Source: Emiliania huxleyi CCMP1516
Lineage: Eukaryota > Haptophyta > Isochrysidales > Noelaerhabdaceae
Assembly (NCBI RefSeq): GCF_000372725.1
Contig: NW_005199926.1
Location: 484,778-548,777 of the forward strand
Reading direction: 5' to 3'
DNA length: 64,000 bases
Part shown: in pieces, positions 38,258 through 48,222 of the stretch
How the letters are laid out: the number at the start of each line of letters is the position of its first letter
Numbering within the stretch: position 1 is the stretch's first letter
The notes under the pieces: generated by a model
Told to the model about the DNA's origin: nothing
What the model saw: the letters and a program-made list of their open reading frames with translations, nothing else
Databases searched by the model: none
Program-made: the position numbers and the translations under genes

Positions 38258-40459
38258 TAGTGGTAGTAGTATAGTGGTAGTAGTGGTAGTGGTAGTAGTG
38301 GTAGTAGTAGTGGTAGTAGTAGTAGTGGTAGTAGTAGTAGTGGTAGTAGTAGTAGTAGTAGTCGTGGTAGTAGTAGTGCTAGTGGTAGTAGTTGGTAGTA
38401 AGTAGTAGTGGTAGCACACCGAGGTGCTAGCCTCACGTCAATCTCTCAGAGCCGCCGCGGGTGTTCCTCTCTCGCCCGCATCCTCCCCCCCCCTCTCTCT
38501 CTCTTGCGGCAGGTGCTCAAGAAGAGCTACTCCAAGGAGGCTTAATTAATTAATTAATTAATTAATTAACTACGGCAGGTGCTGAAGAAGAGTTACTCCA
38601 AGGAGGCCGAAATAGGGCGCGGCCGAGGACCCTTAACTACACCTCATATTATCTCTCGCCTCCCCTCTCCCAGCCCCCTCTCGAGCACTGCCCCTGCCCC
38701 TCCGCCTCGGCCGACCCACCCCCTCCTGCCAGCCTCACTGGCTTGCCTCCCGTTCTCGCCTTCGCCTGCACAGGTCGTGCGGCGTCATCCTTTACATTCT
38801 GCTGTGCGGGGCGCCGCCCTACCACGGCTCGACCGACGAGAAGGCGCGTGCTCTCCCTCGGCTAGGTCCCGCGACAAGGGGGGTAGACGCGTCCACGCCT
38901 CCACGACGCGTCGCTCCAGCACCCGCTGAGCGCTGACGCCGGCGCGGGTCGCTCCACACACAAACACGCGTCGCCAAAGGTGTTTGAGCGGATCAAGGCC
39001 GGGCAGCCTCCCTCGTTCGACTACGAGCCGTGGCCCGACATCTCCGAGGAGGCCAAGGCGTGCGTCCGCCGGATGCTCAAGCACAGCCCCTCCGACCGTG
39101 CCACCGCCGACGAGATCCTTACCGACCGGTGGATGCAGCGCAACGGCGTCGCCTCCGACAAGCCGCTCGGTGTGCGTGTAGTGGGCATGCGAGGGGGGGG
39201 GTGGCGGGCGCGAAGGGGCGATGGGGTGGCTTTGGGGGGGTGTCTTTCTGGGTGGTGGTGGGGGAAGGGGGGGGGGGGGGTGAAGGGGCTCACCCCTGCA
39301 CCTCCGGCACAGGCTCCGCGGTGGGAGACCGCATCAGGAAGTTCGTCGCGCTCAACAAGCTGAAGCGGGAGGCCACCACACGCACGCACGCACACACATA
39401 CACACACACACACCTTAAGGCACTCTGCCACGGGGGGCAGCCCCTGTCTCACGACGTGGCGACGTGAGGGAGGCGACCTCGCTGCTCGCCCTAGGCCATT
39501 CGGATGATGGCGGCCAGCATGGCGCCGGAGGAGGTCGCCGGCTTGCGCGAGCTCTTCAGCGCGGCGGACGTCAATGACGACGGCACCATCTCCGTCCTCG
39601 AGTTGCGAGACATCATGCAGAAGCCCGGCTACGCTGGGATCGGCGAGGAGAGCTCAATCCTCGCAAGCGTGGAGAAGCTCAACGCGCTCCTCAACGAGGC
39701 CGACGTCGACGGCAGCGGCAACCTGGACTTGGAGGAGTTCATCGCCGCGACGGTGCGGACAGCTCTTCTGCGCTGCAGCACCTCGACTGTACTCGACCTC
39801 GTTGTCCTTCGGCCACAAACCTCGGCCACACCTCGGCGCCGCGCGGGTAGGGCAATCTGTACCGTACGGGGGAGGGCAATCTGTGACACGGGGCGTCCGA
39901 GCAAGCAACCAGCACGAGTGTGAGATCCCCCGAGATCCCCCGAGGCCGGAGATCACCCGGCCGCGAACACCCGACGACCCCAGGTGCACACGAGCAAGTT
40001 GTACAAGGAGGAGAAGCTGCGCGACACCTTTGACAAGTTCGACGTCGACGGCGCGCCGCATGCCCTAGTGGTCCACACCTCGTGCCGCGTGTCGCGCGGA
40101 CCCTCGGCGAACTCTGCCGGCTGTTAGGCTCTGGCTTCCTCTCGCGCGAGGAGATCAAGGCAGCCCTGAACGAGAGGGGGCTCAACGAGGCCGGGCTGCA
40201 GGCGCGCCCGAGGCCCGCTCTGGCGCACAGTCACTATAGATTTGGGCGCTCCGCCCCCCCCCTCTACGGCCCGAAACGGCTGCGCGACTTGAGAGCTCCT
40301 GCCGGGTTGCTGCGTTAGGGGATCTTCGAGGAGGTGGACACCAACAACGACGGCAAGGTCGACTACGACGAATTCTGCTCCCTCATGCGCGCCGGCGACC
40401 CTGTTTGCTCGGGTACGGGCATGCGCTCGAGCATCCGATTCTCTTTCACCTCGGATTAA
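36561..40459 (+). CDS. Calcium-dependent protein kinase (CDPK), 13 exons
   Basis: Exons: 36,561-36,923; 37,142-37,234; 37,482-37,511; 37,745-37,810; 38,096-38,182; 38,579-38,616; 38,774-38,843; 38,980-39,169; 39,313-39,371; 39,495-39,752; 39,984-40,050; 40,128-40,201; 40,319-40,459. Phases all match, giving 511 aa. MGACGS is an N-myristoylation signal, so membrane attachment is expected. Kinase: [36 protein letters not shown] junction/autoinhibitory region ([20 protein letters not shown]) is followed by four EF-hands with complete acidic positions: [48 protein letters not shown]. Calcium binding should relieve autoinhibition. Eight of 12 introns use GC donors. The usual DxWS before helix F reads EIGS across intron 6; that Trp-to-Gly change may be a base error. 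Confidence 0.9.
37030..37130 (-). repeat. Dispersed repeat, family 3 copy C (in CDPK intron 1)
   Basis: Inverted match to 36,308-36,410, filling nearly half of the 218-bp intron. A weaker echo (gacacggggcgtccgagcaa) lies in intron 10 at about 39,890. An element that sits inside introns is what introner or SINE insertion would give. Confidence 0.7.
38219..38402. repeat. (GTA/GTG)n trinucleotide repeat in CDPK intron 5
   Basis: About 60 triplets of gta with interspersed gtg, immediately after the exon ending YVAPE. Confidence 0.95.
38511..38542 (+). other. Duplicated decoy copy of CDPK exon 6
   Basis: Acceptor plus exon start (aggtgctcaagaagagctac...) encodes [10 protein letters not shown], as does the real exon at 38,579 (three base differences in about 36). 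After GCT it runs straight into TTAA repeats with an in-frame stop and no donor of the needed phase, so it cannot replace exon 6. Confidence 0.75.
38543..38571. repeat. (TTAA)n microsatellite
   Basis: Seven ttaa units between the two copies of CDPK exon 6; it may have mediated the duplication. Confidence 0.9.
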
Positions 40460-40812
40460 ACCGAGTTCCTGATCGGGCGCCGACGCGTCGTCCCTGGCGC
40501 TGAAACAAAGCTCTGCGGACCGGGGGCGCTGCGTCGCGACGTGTCACGGTCATGTGCATGGGAAATATATGTGTGACAGTTTTCACCCGACATCCTCACA
40601 TGTGCGCGTTTTTTGATTTTGTGCATTGTGATTTTTGTGTGATTCTGATTATATATGAATATGTGTGGCAAGTCACTGCATCATTCTCAAGTCGGATCGT
40701 ATCGTGTTTCTTTGCGGTTAAAGAGGACAACAAGAGTAGCGAAAAGCGAGAGTGTGAGCTACGGCTCTAGCAACTCTCGTGCGCTTTTTGCCTTCGGCCC
40801 GACTCAGCGGGC

Positions 40813-43238
40813 CTACGCCCCAAGCTCCTCCCAGCGATCGCTGCACTCGCCCCTTTTGCGGCCGTGGCACAGCCACACGGCGCCCCCACCGTGCGCCGCG
40901 AGCGCCGCCATCAGCTCGCTCGCCGACGAGCCGTGCGTCCCCACCATCAGCTTTGCGCCTACGCGCCCGTCGGCCCTCGGGTAAGCTCGTGCGATCTCGC
41001 GCGATCTCGCCCCCCGGGCGGAGGCGCCGCTCATGTGCGCCAGCTCCGAGATGAAGGAGTTTTGGTACCTGACCGCCGCCGAGCGTGAAGGGTTGGCTCC
41101 ACTTGCAGGGACTGCTCAGGGGGCGATGGCGCAAGGGGATTTGGCGCAAAGGAAGTCGGCCCCTTCCACGTCCTGGGCTGGGGGGGGGGGGGCACCGGCC
41201 GTGCCCTGCATCGATCGATCTCCTCTCCTCGACATCCTCGCGCCGCTGCAGCGTCTTCACCTGGCAGCGCGCGCCTAACCTCGGCTGACCTCGGCTGATC
41301 TCGGGCGATCTCGAGGCCCTCTTGACTCGGCAGCGGCGCACTCAGTCGCGAGAGGTGCCGCAGTGCAACCTGCGGGAGGGAGGGGAGGGGTGAGGCGCCA
41401 AGCCGGTAGAGAGGGAGACGGGCTCTTGTGGCTGCTCCGCTGGCCGGCCCCGGACGTGGTGGCGTCTCGGAGGGGGTGGGCATCGTGTCGGAAGTCTCTC
41501 TCTCGCACGGTGTGCGTCTTACGGAGCTGTGTGTGCGTGCGGCGGCGCCTCGAATCGTCTAGGGAGCGTCGAGGAGGGGTCTCGGGAGCGTCGAGGAGGG
41601 GTCTAGGGAGTGTCGAGGAGGGGCCTGGGGAGTGTCGAGGAGGGGTCTGGGGAGTGTGAGAGGAGGGGTCTCGGGAGTGTCGAGGAGGGGCCTGGGGAGT
41701 GTCGAGGAGGGGCCTGGGGAGTGTGAGAGGAGGGGTCTGGGGAGTGTGAGAGGAGGGGTCTGGGGAGTGTGAGAGGAGGGGTCTGGGGAGCGTCGAGGAG
41801 GGGTCTAGGGAGTGTCGAGGAGGGGTCTGGGGAGTGTGAGAGGAGGGGTCTGGGGAGTGTGAGAGGAGGGGTCTGGGGAGTGTGAGAGGAGGGGTCTGGG
41901 GAGTGTGAGAGGAGGGGTCTCGGGAGTGTCGAGGAGGGGTCTGGGGAGTGTCGAGGAGGGGCCTGGGGAGTGTCGAGGAGGGGTCTAGGGAGTGTCGAGG
42001 AGGGGTCTAGGGAGTGTCGAGGAGGGGTCTGGGGAGTGTGAGAGGAGGGGTCTGGGGAGTGTGAGAGGAGGGGTCTGGGGAGTGTGAGAGGAGGGGTCTG
42101 GGGAGTGTGAGAGGAGGGGTCTCGGGAGTGTCGAGGAGGGGTCTGGGGAGTGTCGAGGAGGGGCCTGGGGAGTGTCGAGGAGGGGTCTAGGGAGTGTCGA
42201 GGAGGGGTCTGGGGAGGGTCGAGGAGGGGTCTGGGGAGTGTCGCGCCTCGACGTGGTCGCTCGCCACAAAGGCGCGGCACGGCGTGTCGGCGGGCAGCTT
42301 GGAGAGCGCCAAGTCCTCGATGTTTTGCAGCAGCTGCGCCTGCACCACACGACGGCGCCGAGTGACGCAGAGGTCTGCGGCAGAGCGAGAGCGCCAACCC
42401 ACGCGGTGATACGCCGCGCTGCCGCAGCCTCTCGGCTAGACGAGTCTCGGCTACCGTCGGCTAAAGATCGCCTGCCGCGGCCTCCCGCCGGAGCGCACGC
42501 TGCCCAAGTTGATGCGGGCATGGATACCAAGGTCGACGCGCTGCTGCGCTCGCCGCCGGTCGGCCGCGCGCGCAAACGTGAAGAGCCGGTGGAACGCGCC
42601 GCCGTACGCGTACGCGCTGCCTATGGCAGAGGCCGGGGGGGCGGCTGCAAGGAAAGGGCTTCGAAGGGAGAGAGCCGGCCGCGGCTGCTGCGTGTCTAGC
42701 GCCGTTGGAAAAGATGTGGCGCAGCCGCCCGCGGATCGGCTCGGGCGCGCGCGGCGAGTCTGCGAGCGCGGCCGACATCACAGGCCGCTCCATCCGGCCG
42801 CAAAAGACGTAGGCACTCGCGTTGGGCGCGGGCTGCCAGTCGTGCTGCCGGAGTGCCCTCTCAATCTCGGGGACGTGGTTGCGCCAGTTTGGCCACTTGC
42901 TGAAGGGGTAGGCCCACTCGGCGCGGCTGCACGACGGAGGCAGTGCGTCCGCCCTCCGGACGGACGGCGAGCGCGTGAGGAACCGGTCGCACTCGAACTG
43001 GACGGATCGGGGCGGTGGCATCGTTGGCGGTGGCGGAGCTAGCGAGAGGGAAGGCGCGCCCGCGTGTGCGAGAGTGTGTCCGACAGCGCACCAGGCCATT
43101 CTCGATGTTTGGGTGCCAGAGGAGAGGCACGCCGTAGGCGCGCGCGCAGAGCTCGGCGTTGAGCAGCACGTGCACTCGATTCCCCACCTGCTGCGGGCAG
43201 TTGTAGTCGCCGACCACGCCGGTGCATGCGGTTGCCAT
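40813..43238 (-). CDS. Glycosyltransferase-like protein (fucosyltransferase-like?)
   Basis: Resolved exons: 43,238-43,092 (ATG), 42,997-42,703, 42,620-42,472, 42,339-42,247. The terminal exon runs from about 41,080 to the stop at 40,813. Phases match for the first three introns (GT, GC, GC donors); intron 4 also has a GC donor, but its acceptor and any exon between 42,240 and 41,080 are unresolved. Motifs: GDYNCPQQVGNRVHVLLNAE and YGVPLLWHP near the start resemble the GN(R/Q)-type nucleotide-sugar binding start of fucosyltransferase-fold enzymes. VDLGIHARINLG recalls the HxR motif, and FVASDHVE and GTHGSSASELMAAL fit the late donor-binding region. No signal anchor is seen in exon 1. Function is inference. 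Intron 4 contains a 22-bp minisatellite. Confidence 0.5.
41575..42240. repeat. 22/23-bp minisatellite in intron 4 of the GT-like gene
   Basis: About 30 units of two alternating types, gtcgaggaggggtctggggagt and a gtgagaggagg variant. The mixture pattern repeats at larger scale (about 41,640-41,940 and 41,940-42,240), indicating a higher-order duplication. The minus-strand ORF through it (SHTPQTPP, STLPRPLLD repeats) is a by-product. Confidence 0.9.
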
Positions 43239-44300
43239 GGAGTTTCTGGCCGCAACGAGTTTCAGCGGGTCTGAGCGAGCCGTGTTCGCGGGACGTGTTC
43301 GCAGCGCTCTTTTGTTCTTTTTTGACCTTCTCGCCGGGGGAGTGCCCATCGAGCGGCGGCGCCGCACGGGGCGGTGCGACCATCAGCAGACGCCCGGGCC
43401 TTTGGTCATTGGAGCTCGGCAATGGTCGCCCGCCGCCCTCGCTCAGGGGCTGCCTTCCACCCGTCGCTGCTCAGGCCGGGGGAGGGGGAAAGATCTCCTG
43501 TTCCGCGAAACGCGAGCAGGCCCCTCCTTGCCCGGCCTTCGATGCAGGGCGGTGGTCGTGCCATCGGCGCTTCGTACACACACACACCCCGCCGCAACCG
43601 TCGCCGGCGCGCGACACGTTCCCGTCGGCCGGACTGTCCTCGTCGAGTGTGTGCCGCCAAGGCGGGACGCACTCAGGGACAGTGCCGACGGGACGCGGCT
43701 CGAGGGGCGACTCCCGCGAAGGCACGGCTGGCAACCGTGGCGCGGGGCTCGTCTTCGAAAAGTCCGCAACTCTCTCGCTGACATGCGCGCCCCGTCGACA
43801 TTACGACGAGCGCGCTGCCTTCTTCCGCGTCATGACCACACCCCGCTGCAGCGAAGCTCCAATGCCGCCCCTCTGTGCATGTGACCTGTCGTTGTGGTGA
43901 AAGCGGTCTTCCCAGTTGAGACCGCCCCAGTTCTCGAGCGCACGGTTGATGAAGGGCACGGCGACGGCCGCATGTAGCGCCCAGAGACACGCGCGGAGCG
44001 CGCCGCTGCAGAACACGCGCGGAGCGCGCCGCTGCACAGGCGCGGAGCGCCGCCACTTGAGATTGGGCCTGTGGGTGGGCCGAGTGCTTCCTAGCGTGTG
44101 AGTCAACTCTTAATAGAAACCGCATCTAGCCCTCCACAACCCTCAAAATTTTCTTCGGGGCGCGCTCCGCGCGCGGCGCTCCGCGCCTGACTCCTTGAGC
44201 GGCGTAGGCGCTGGCTCGCACATGTTCTGCAGCTTGGCTTACAAGATCCTGCTCGTGCAGGTGGGGACCCTGTCCTTCATCCCACACCCCTCGTTTGGCG
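43239..44300. other. Intergenic region, no gene seen
   Basis: No domain-bearing frame. A tandem pair gcgcggagcgcgccgctgca at 43,990-44,040, with further gcgcggagcg pieces to 44,190, is the only structure. Confidence 0.45.
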
Positions 44301-44415
44301 TGTGTCAGTTTTATGTATGTAAAAGAGTGAGCGCAAGAATTTCGTCAGGGGGGGGGGGCGGTGGAAACGCCAATCGGAAACGAATCGGAACCACCCGGAA
44401 ACGCATATGAGCAAA
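44300..44415 (+). repeat. Dispersed repeat, family 2 copy C
   Basis: ttttatgtatgtaaaa, gagtgagcgcaagaatttcg, a G-run, then aatcggaaacg, aatcggaacc and cggaaacg. The same order occurs inverted at 25,180-25,290 and diverged at 13,180-13,300. Confidence 0.7.
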
Positions 44416-45277
44416 TGCTTAGACCTTAGTGCTCCAAAATACAAGCCTCTCGCACAGCACACTGGCACGACAAGGGCGTGGACTGGCGCACACTAGAAAA
44501 AGAGAATTCCGACCCCGCGCGCACTGGCACCCTGCAATTACGGCGGGCGGTCACGGTGTTGAGCACTTGAGCACTGGATAGGGCCGATTCCGCGTGGTAC
44601 GGGACCCCTCGATCGTCTCGCCCTCCCTCACTGGTATGTTCATTGGGGGGGGTCATAACAAACACGGTACAGGATCGAGGTGCACGCTGCCGAAGCAGTG
44701 TCGTCCCCCCTCTCCCCGACGGCGATGGCGGTGTGACCGATCGAGCTACAAGATGATGGTCGAGTACATCTTACAGCAGCGGAATGAGGTAGCGGCCTAT
44801 GCTACCAACTTCAACAAGTGCTGGACGAGAGCTCGCATGAGCAATTCAGATAATGCCTATGGCTTCTATCACTACATGGGCCATGAGCCAATGGGCCATG
44901 AGCCACTCCTTCTCGCACCGGAAATCACTCGCCGCATCGGAAACAAATGGTGGGGTGGATGTGATGCTCAAGGTGGTCGCGATGGCAAGCGATGACGAGG
45001 GATTCGCACTCAGCGTGACGAGCAAGCTCAGGGAGTTTACGGCGCTCGGATACCCTTCGCACGTGCTTAATGGGGCGATCGGGCGCACGTTTGCTCGGAC
45101 GAAAGACGAGCGGCTCCTACGAGCAAGAATATGTTCGCACTGGTGAAGGCCAGGCGAGCCAAAAAAGACAAAAAGACTCATCTAAGCATGTCGGAGAACC
45201 GTCCAAAGGCGGGTGCAGTCGACCAAGGGACATGATCTGTCGACAGCACGAATTTGTGATGGGACACCATCGGGACC
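44416..45277. other. Unassigned region
   Basis: Frames at 44,750-45,146 contain a possible domain fragment (SKLREFTALGYPSHVLNGAI) that resembles the thumb region of reverse transcriptases, but it is too short to assign. A 15-bp direct duplication (atgggccatgagcca) lies at about 44,876-44,905. Confidence 0.3.
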
Positions 45278-45309
45278 CAACAGTGCGATACTTGGCTATC
45301 GCACTGTTG
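45278..45309. other. Perfect 13-bp inverted repeat, 6-nt loop
   Basis: caacagtgcgata and tatcgcactgttg flank cttggc. A second hairpin follows 63 bp later. Both lie upstream of the WLASLD repeat gene. Confidence 0.85.
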
Positions 45310-45371
45310 ACGTACCGGCGGCTAAGGCCGAGTAGCCGGTGTTCACAGAGGGCCAGAGATTTTTTCTCTCG

Positions 45372-45394
45372 ACGTTTCTTCTGCGAAGAAACGT
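45372..45394. other. 10-bp inverted repeat, 3-nt loop
   Basis: acgtttcttc and gaagaaacgt flank tgc, 144 bp before the repeat protein ATG. Confidence 0.85.
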
Positions 45395-45537
45395 TCAAAC
45401 ACTCTGTGTCGAAACACCTCTCCGACGCGCTCGACTATAGTCTGCAAGAAACCCGAGATCGAAGCCATTCGAATTCTGGGATTGCCGCCTCGAGCAGCCC
45501 CCCAGCCCAGCCCCCCACCCCGGGCAGGAAGCCAGCC

Positions 45538-46824
45538 ATGTTTTCCCTCTCTTTCTTCCAGGGGCACCTCCTCCCCTCCTCATGCTCTGCCCGCCATGCT
45601 CCACCCGTCATGGCCCCGGCCCATCGCGCCACCTGGGCAACTCAGGGCGTCCCCGAGTTTGGACTCGGTCGAGTGCCGAGGATCGCTTCCACTCGGGGAA
45701 GCACGGCAGTTCGCACGCCTTCCGCGGGAGGGACGAGGGACGCGGCGCCGGCGGCCCCCGCGCGCGTGGCGGACGACGCTGCGCGCGCGGCCTGGCTTGC
45801 AGCGGTCGACATGGACAAGCTTGGGTGGAAGGGAGCGGCCGCGCCCGCGCCGCCAGTGGCTGCCCCCGCCGAGGTTGCGGCGCCTTCCGCGCCGGCGAGC
45901 AGCGCCGGCGAGGCGGCTGCCAAGGCCGCCTGGCTGGCCTCCCTCGACACGGAGCCGTCGTGGAAGGGCGACGGCCTCGCGGCGCCGCAGCCGGCGCCAG
46001 CGGCACCCGCGACGGCGGCGGCGGCGACGAGCGAGGCGGCGGCCAAAACTGCGTGGCTGGCGTCGCTCGACCGCGAGCCATCGTGGATGGGAGCGGCCGC
46101 GGCCGCACCGGCGCAGGTGGGCTCCGCGGTGCCCCCACCGGCGCACGAGCCGTCCGACGAGGAGAAGGCCAAGGCTGCCTGGCTGGCTTCCCTAGACAAG
46201 GAGCCGTCGTGGAGGGGAGGCAGCTCGGTGGTCGGCGTGCCTGCGTCGGCCGCCGCCGGCGTTGCCGCGCCGGCGAGCACCAGTGAGGCGGCTGCCAAGG
46301 CCTCCCCCCTCCCTCCTCGAACGCCTCGACAGCCCACCCTCTTTCACCCCGCCTCTGGCCAAGCGTAGGCCAAGTGGCTCGCTAGCCTGGACTCTCAGCC
46401 GTCTTGGAAGGGCCGCGGGTTGGGCGCGCCGACGGCTCCAGTGGTGGTGCACGCACCGGCGCAGGTGGGCTCCGCGGTGCCCCCACCGGCGCACGAGCCG
46501 TCCGACGAGGAGAAGGCCAAGGCTGCCTGGCTGGCTTCCCTCGACAAAGAGCCGTCGTGGAAGGGAGTCGCCGTGCCGACGACGGCTCCGGTGGCGGGTG
46601 CTGCGGCCGTGACGGTCCGCCCCCCCCCCCCCCCGTCCTGAATCCCACTCCCCCCCTCCTTCCCTCTCCCCGCCTCCGGCGCTCCGCTCCCCGCCGTCCA
46701 ACGCCGCCGACCCCACGCCCCTGATTAGGGCCGCGTCGTCCCGACAGCCGAGCCTGGCTCCGTGGCTGAGCGCGAGGTGGCAGCGAAAGCAAAGTGGCTC
46801 GCGATGGTGGAGCAGGGAAAGTAG
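45538..46824 (+). CDS. Repeat protein with seven WLASLD..PSWKG motifs
   Basis: Exons 45,538-46,299, 46,369-46,614 and 46,729-46,824. Intron 1 (69 bp) is GC-AG; intron 2 (114 bp) is GT-AG and contains a C-run. Phases are zero throughout, giving 367 aa. The N-terminus MFSLSFFQGHLLPSSCSARH may be a targeting sequence. The body is Ala/Pro-rich linkers with a motif AKAAWLASLDxEPSWKG: variants WLAAVDMDKLGWKG, WLASLDTEPSWKG, WLASLDREPSWMG, WLASLDKEPSWRG, WLASLDSQPSWKG, WLASLDKEPSWKG and a final worn WLAMVEQGK. Motifs 4 and 6 share the preceding PPAHEPSDEEKAK linker, so one repeat pair is a recent duplication. Short amphipathic helices with two conserved Trp on a flexible chain suggest a multivalent docking scaffold; this is inference. 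I know no family name. Confidence 0.65.
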
Positions 46825-47604
46825 CGCGCTGGCGCCGCGCGCCGCGCTCGGCGCCATGCTTGAGCTTGTGTACAGTAGCGGCGGCGGTGCCGTGCGTGGC
46901 CATCGCTGCTTGCGTCGTGTTGTGCGTGATTTCATGTCTCGGGTGGGGGTGGGGGTGTGCGGTCTCGCCGCGGGGGTGCCGTGCGGGTGTTTTCGGTGAG
47001 CTCCATTTTTTGCGGTGCCGCGCAACCGGCGCAGGCGTTTGCGGTTTGGCTTTTTCAGACCGCCACACAGAGGTTGTTTCATGTTTGCTCACTTGCGACT
47101 CTTGGGTTGTTGGGACAAAGTGGTCAGAGTGCTGGCCAGATTAGTGATTACTGGTATAGCCCCCCAGAACAATCAAACACTCTAGTCTCTACGGCCAAAA
47201 CAATCAACTGGTGGTAAGATTTACCACGACTTCTGAGGCAAAATCTGACAAAATCGGAGAAATCGGCAAAATACCCGGTATTTTCCAGGTATGCCCGGGG
47301 TTTCCCAGGTAGGGTGCCCACAGGAGCCTGACAGGACCCAAAAGAAAATAGCTTTCCGACTCAAAAAGGGACGCACGAGGCAAATCTGATGTTGGCCAGT
47401 TCCAATAGGAGCGAGGCCTCTTCCGTTGGGGGACCGAGTTCATAGGAAACGAGGGTTTCCCATTGTGACAGGTACTTCCACCCCTCCCTACACAAAGTGT
47501 GAGCGTGTCTCAGTGGCTCGTGCTAATGACTACATTATTTTGTTGTTGAAATGGAGAGAGAGTGGATTTGTACGTCGTCCAGCATGCCACCACCGCCGAC
47601 CCGA
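46825..47604. other. Intergenic region between convergent genes
   Basis: No gene recognised. AT-richer sequence at 47,200-47,540 carries small internal repeats (aaaatc, ccaggta) without a clear element. Confidence 0.4.
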
Positions 47605-47958
47605 TTAGCCGTCGTACTCGACCTCGTGCACGATCCGTCCGTCCCCGTCCTCCTCCCGCGATCCGGTGGACAGGACAGAGTGGCCGTCGAGCGCCGCCCT
47701 GGCATCCTCGCGCTTTCGCTTCCGCCGCTTCGCCTTCGTCTCCTTGCTGCGCAGCAGGGTGTAGTTCGGGCCCACCTCCGCCACGCTGTCCAGCACGTGG
47801 ACGGCGCTCGCCATCTCGACCGCGTCGTCCTCCGGCGGAAGCTCCGCGTCGCCCGCGGCCGCTTCCCGAGCGCGCTCGTCGCGCATCCGCTCGTGGTGGG
47901 CCTGCCGACGCGCCACGCCGGCGCCCGTGTGCCTCGCCGCCGCGTCCGGCGACGGCAT
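47605..47958 (-). CDS. Small basic hypothetical protein
   Basis: 117 aa from the ATG at 47,958. The middle contains SAVHVLDSVAEVGPNYTLLR, then a strongly basic helix KETKAKRRKRKRED, then an acidic tail (REEDGDGRIVHEVEYDG). It is predicted soluble and nuclear-like from the Lys/Arg cluster. The frame opens upstream with other possible starts in a different frame (MQNIELGESSGG at 48,002), so an N-terminal exon or indel is possible. Family not recognised. Confidence 0.45.
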   Translation of the reverse strand: MPSPDAAARHTGAGVARRQAHHERMRDERAREAAAGDAELPPEDDAVEMASAVHVLDSVAEVGPNYTLLRSKETKAKRRKRKREDARAALDGHSVLSTGSREEDGDGRIVHEVEYDG

Positions 47959-48222
47959 CGATGCTGTCCGCCGGACGACTCTCCGAGCTCGATGTTCTGC
48001 ATTGATGGCGGCGCGGCGGCAGTGAAAAACGAGAAACTTTTGGGCCGGATCCTTCCTCTCTTCAATTGGTTTTACATTTTGAGTCTTGAAAACAAAAAAT
48101 TATAAAAAACCCGCGGTTCGAGACGCTTTGCCGACATCCTTTCGGACCGACAGCTTCCCAAAGCCGCGTCCACCATCCTCACCTGAGCACGCCTCTCTGC
48201 CTGCACTCCCGTCTCACCTCCT

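Noticed and set aside
38187-38436. Poly-Val and poly-Thr ORFs in the GTA repeat
   Set aside because: They are translations of a trinucleotide microsatellite inside CDPK intron 5.
41600-42400. Minus-strand ORF of repeated SHTPQTPP/STLPRPLLD peptides
   Set aside because: It is the translation of the intronic minisatellite; splice-consistent exons of the host gene lie on either side.
44750-45146. Possible reverse transcriptase thumb fragment (TALGYPSHVLNGAI)
   Set aside because: Only one short motif fits and no catalytic box is near, so I could not call an element.
46369-46641. Second WLASLD ORF as a separate gene
   Set aside because: A 69-bp GC-AG intron joins it in phase to the upstream ORF, giving one continuous repeat protein.
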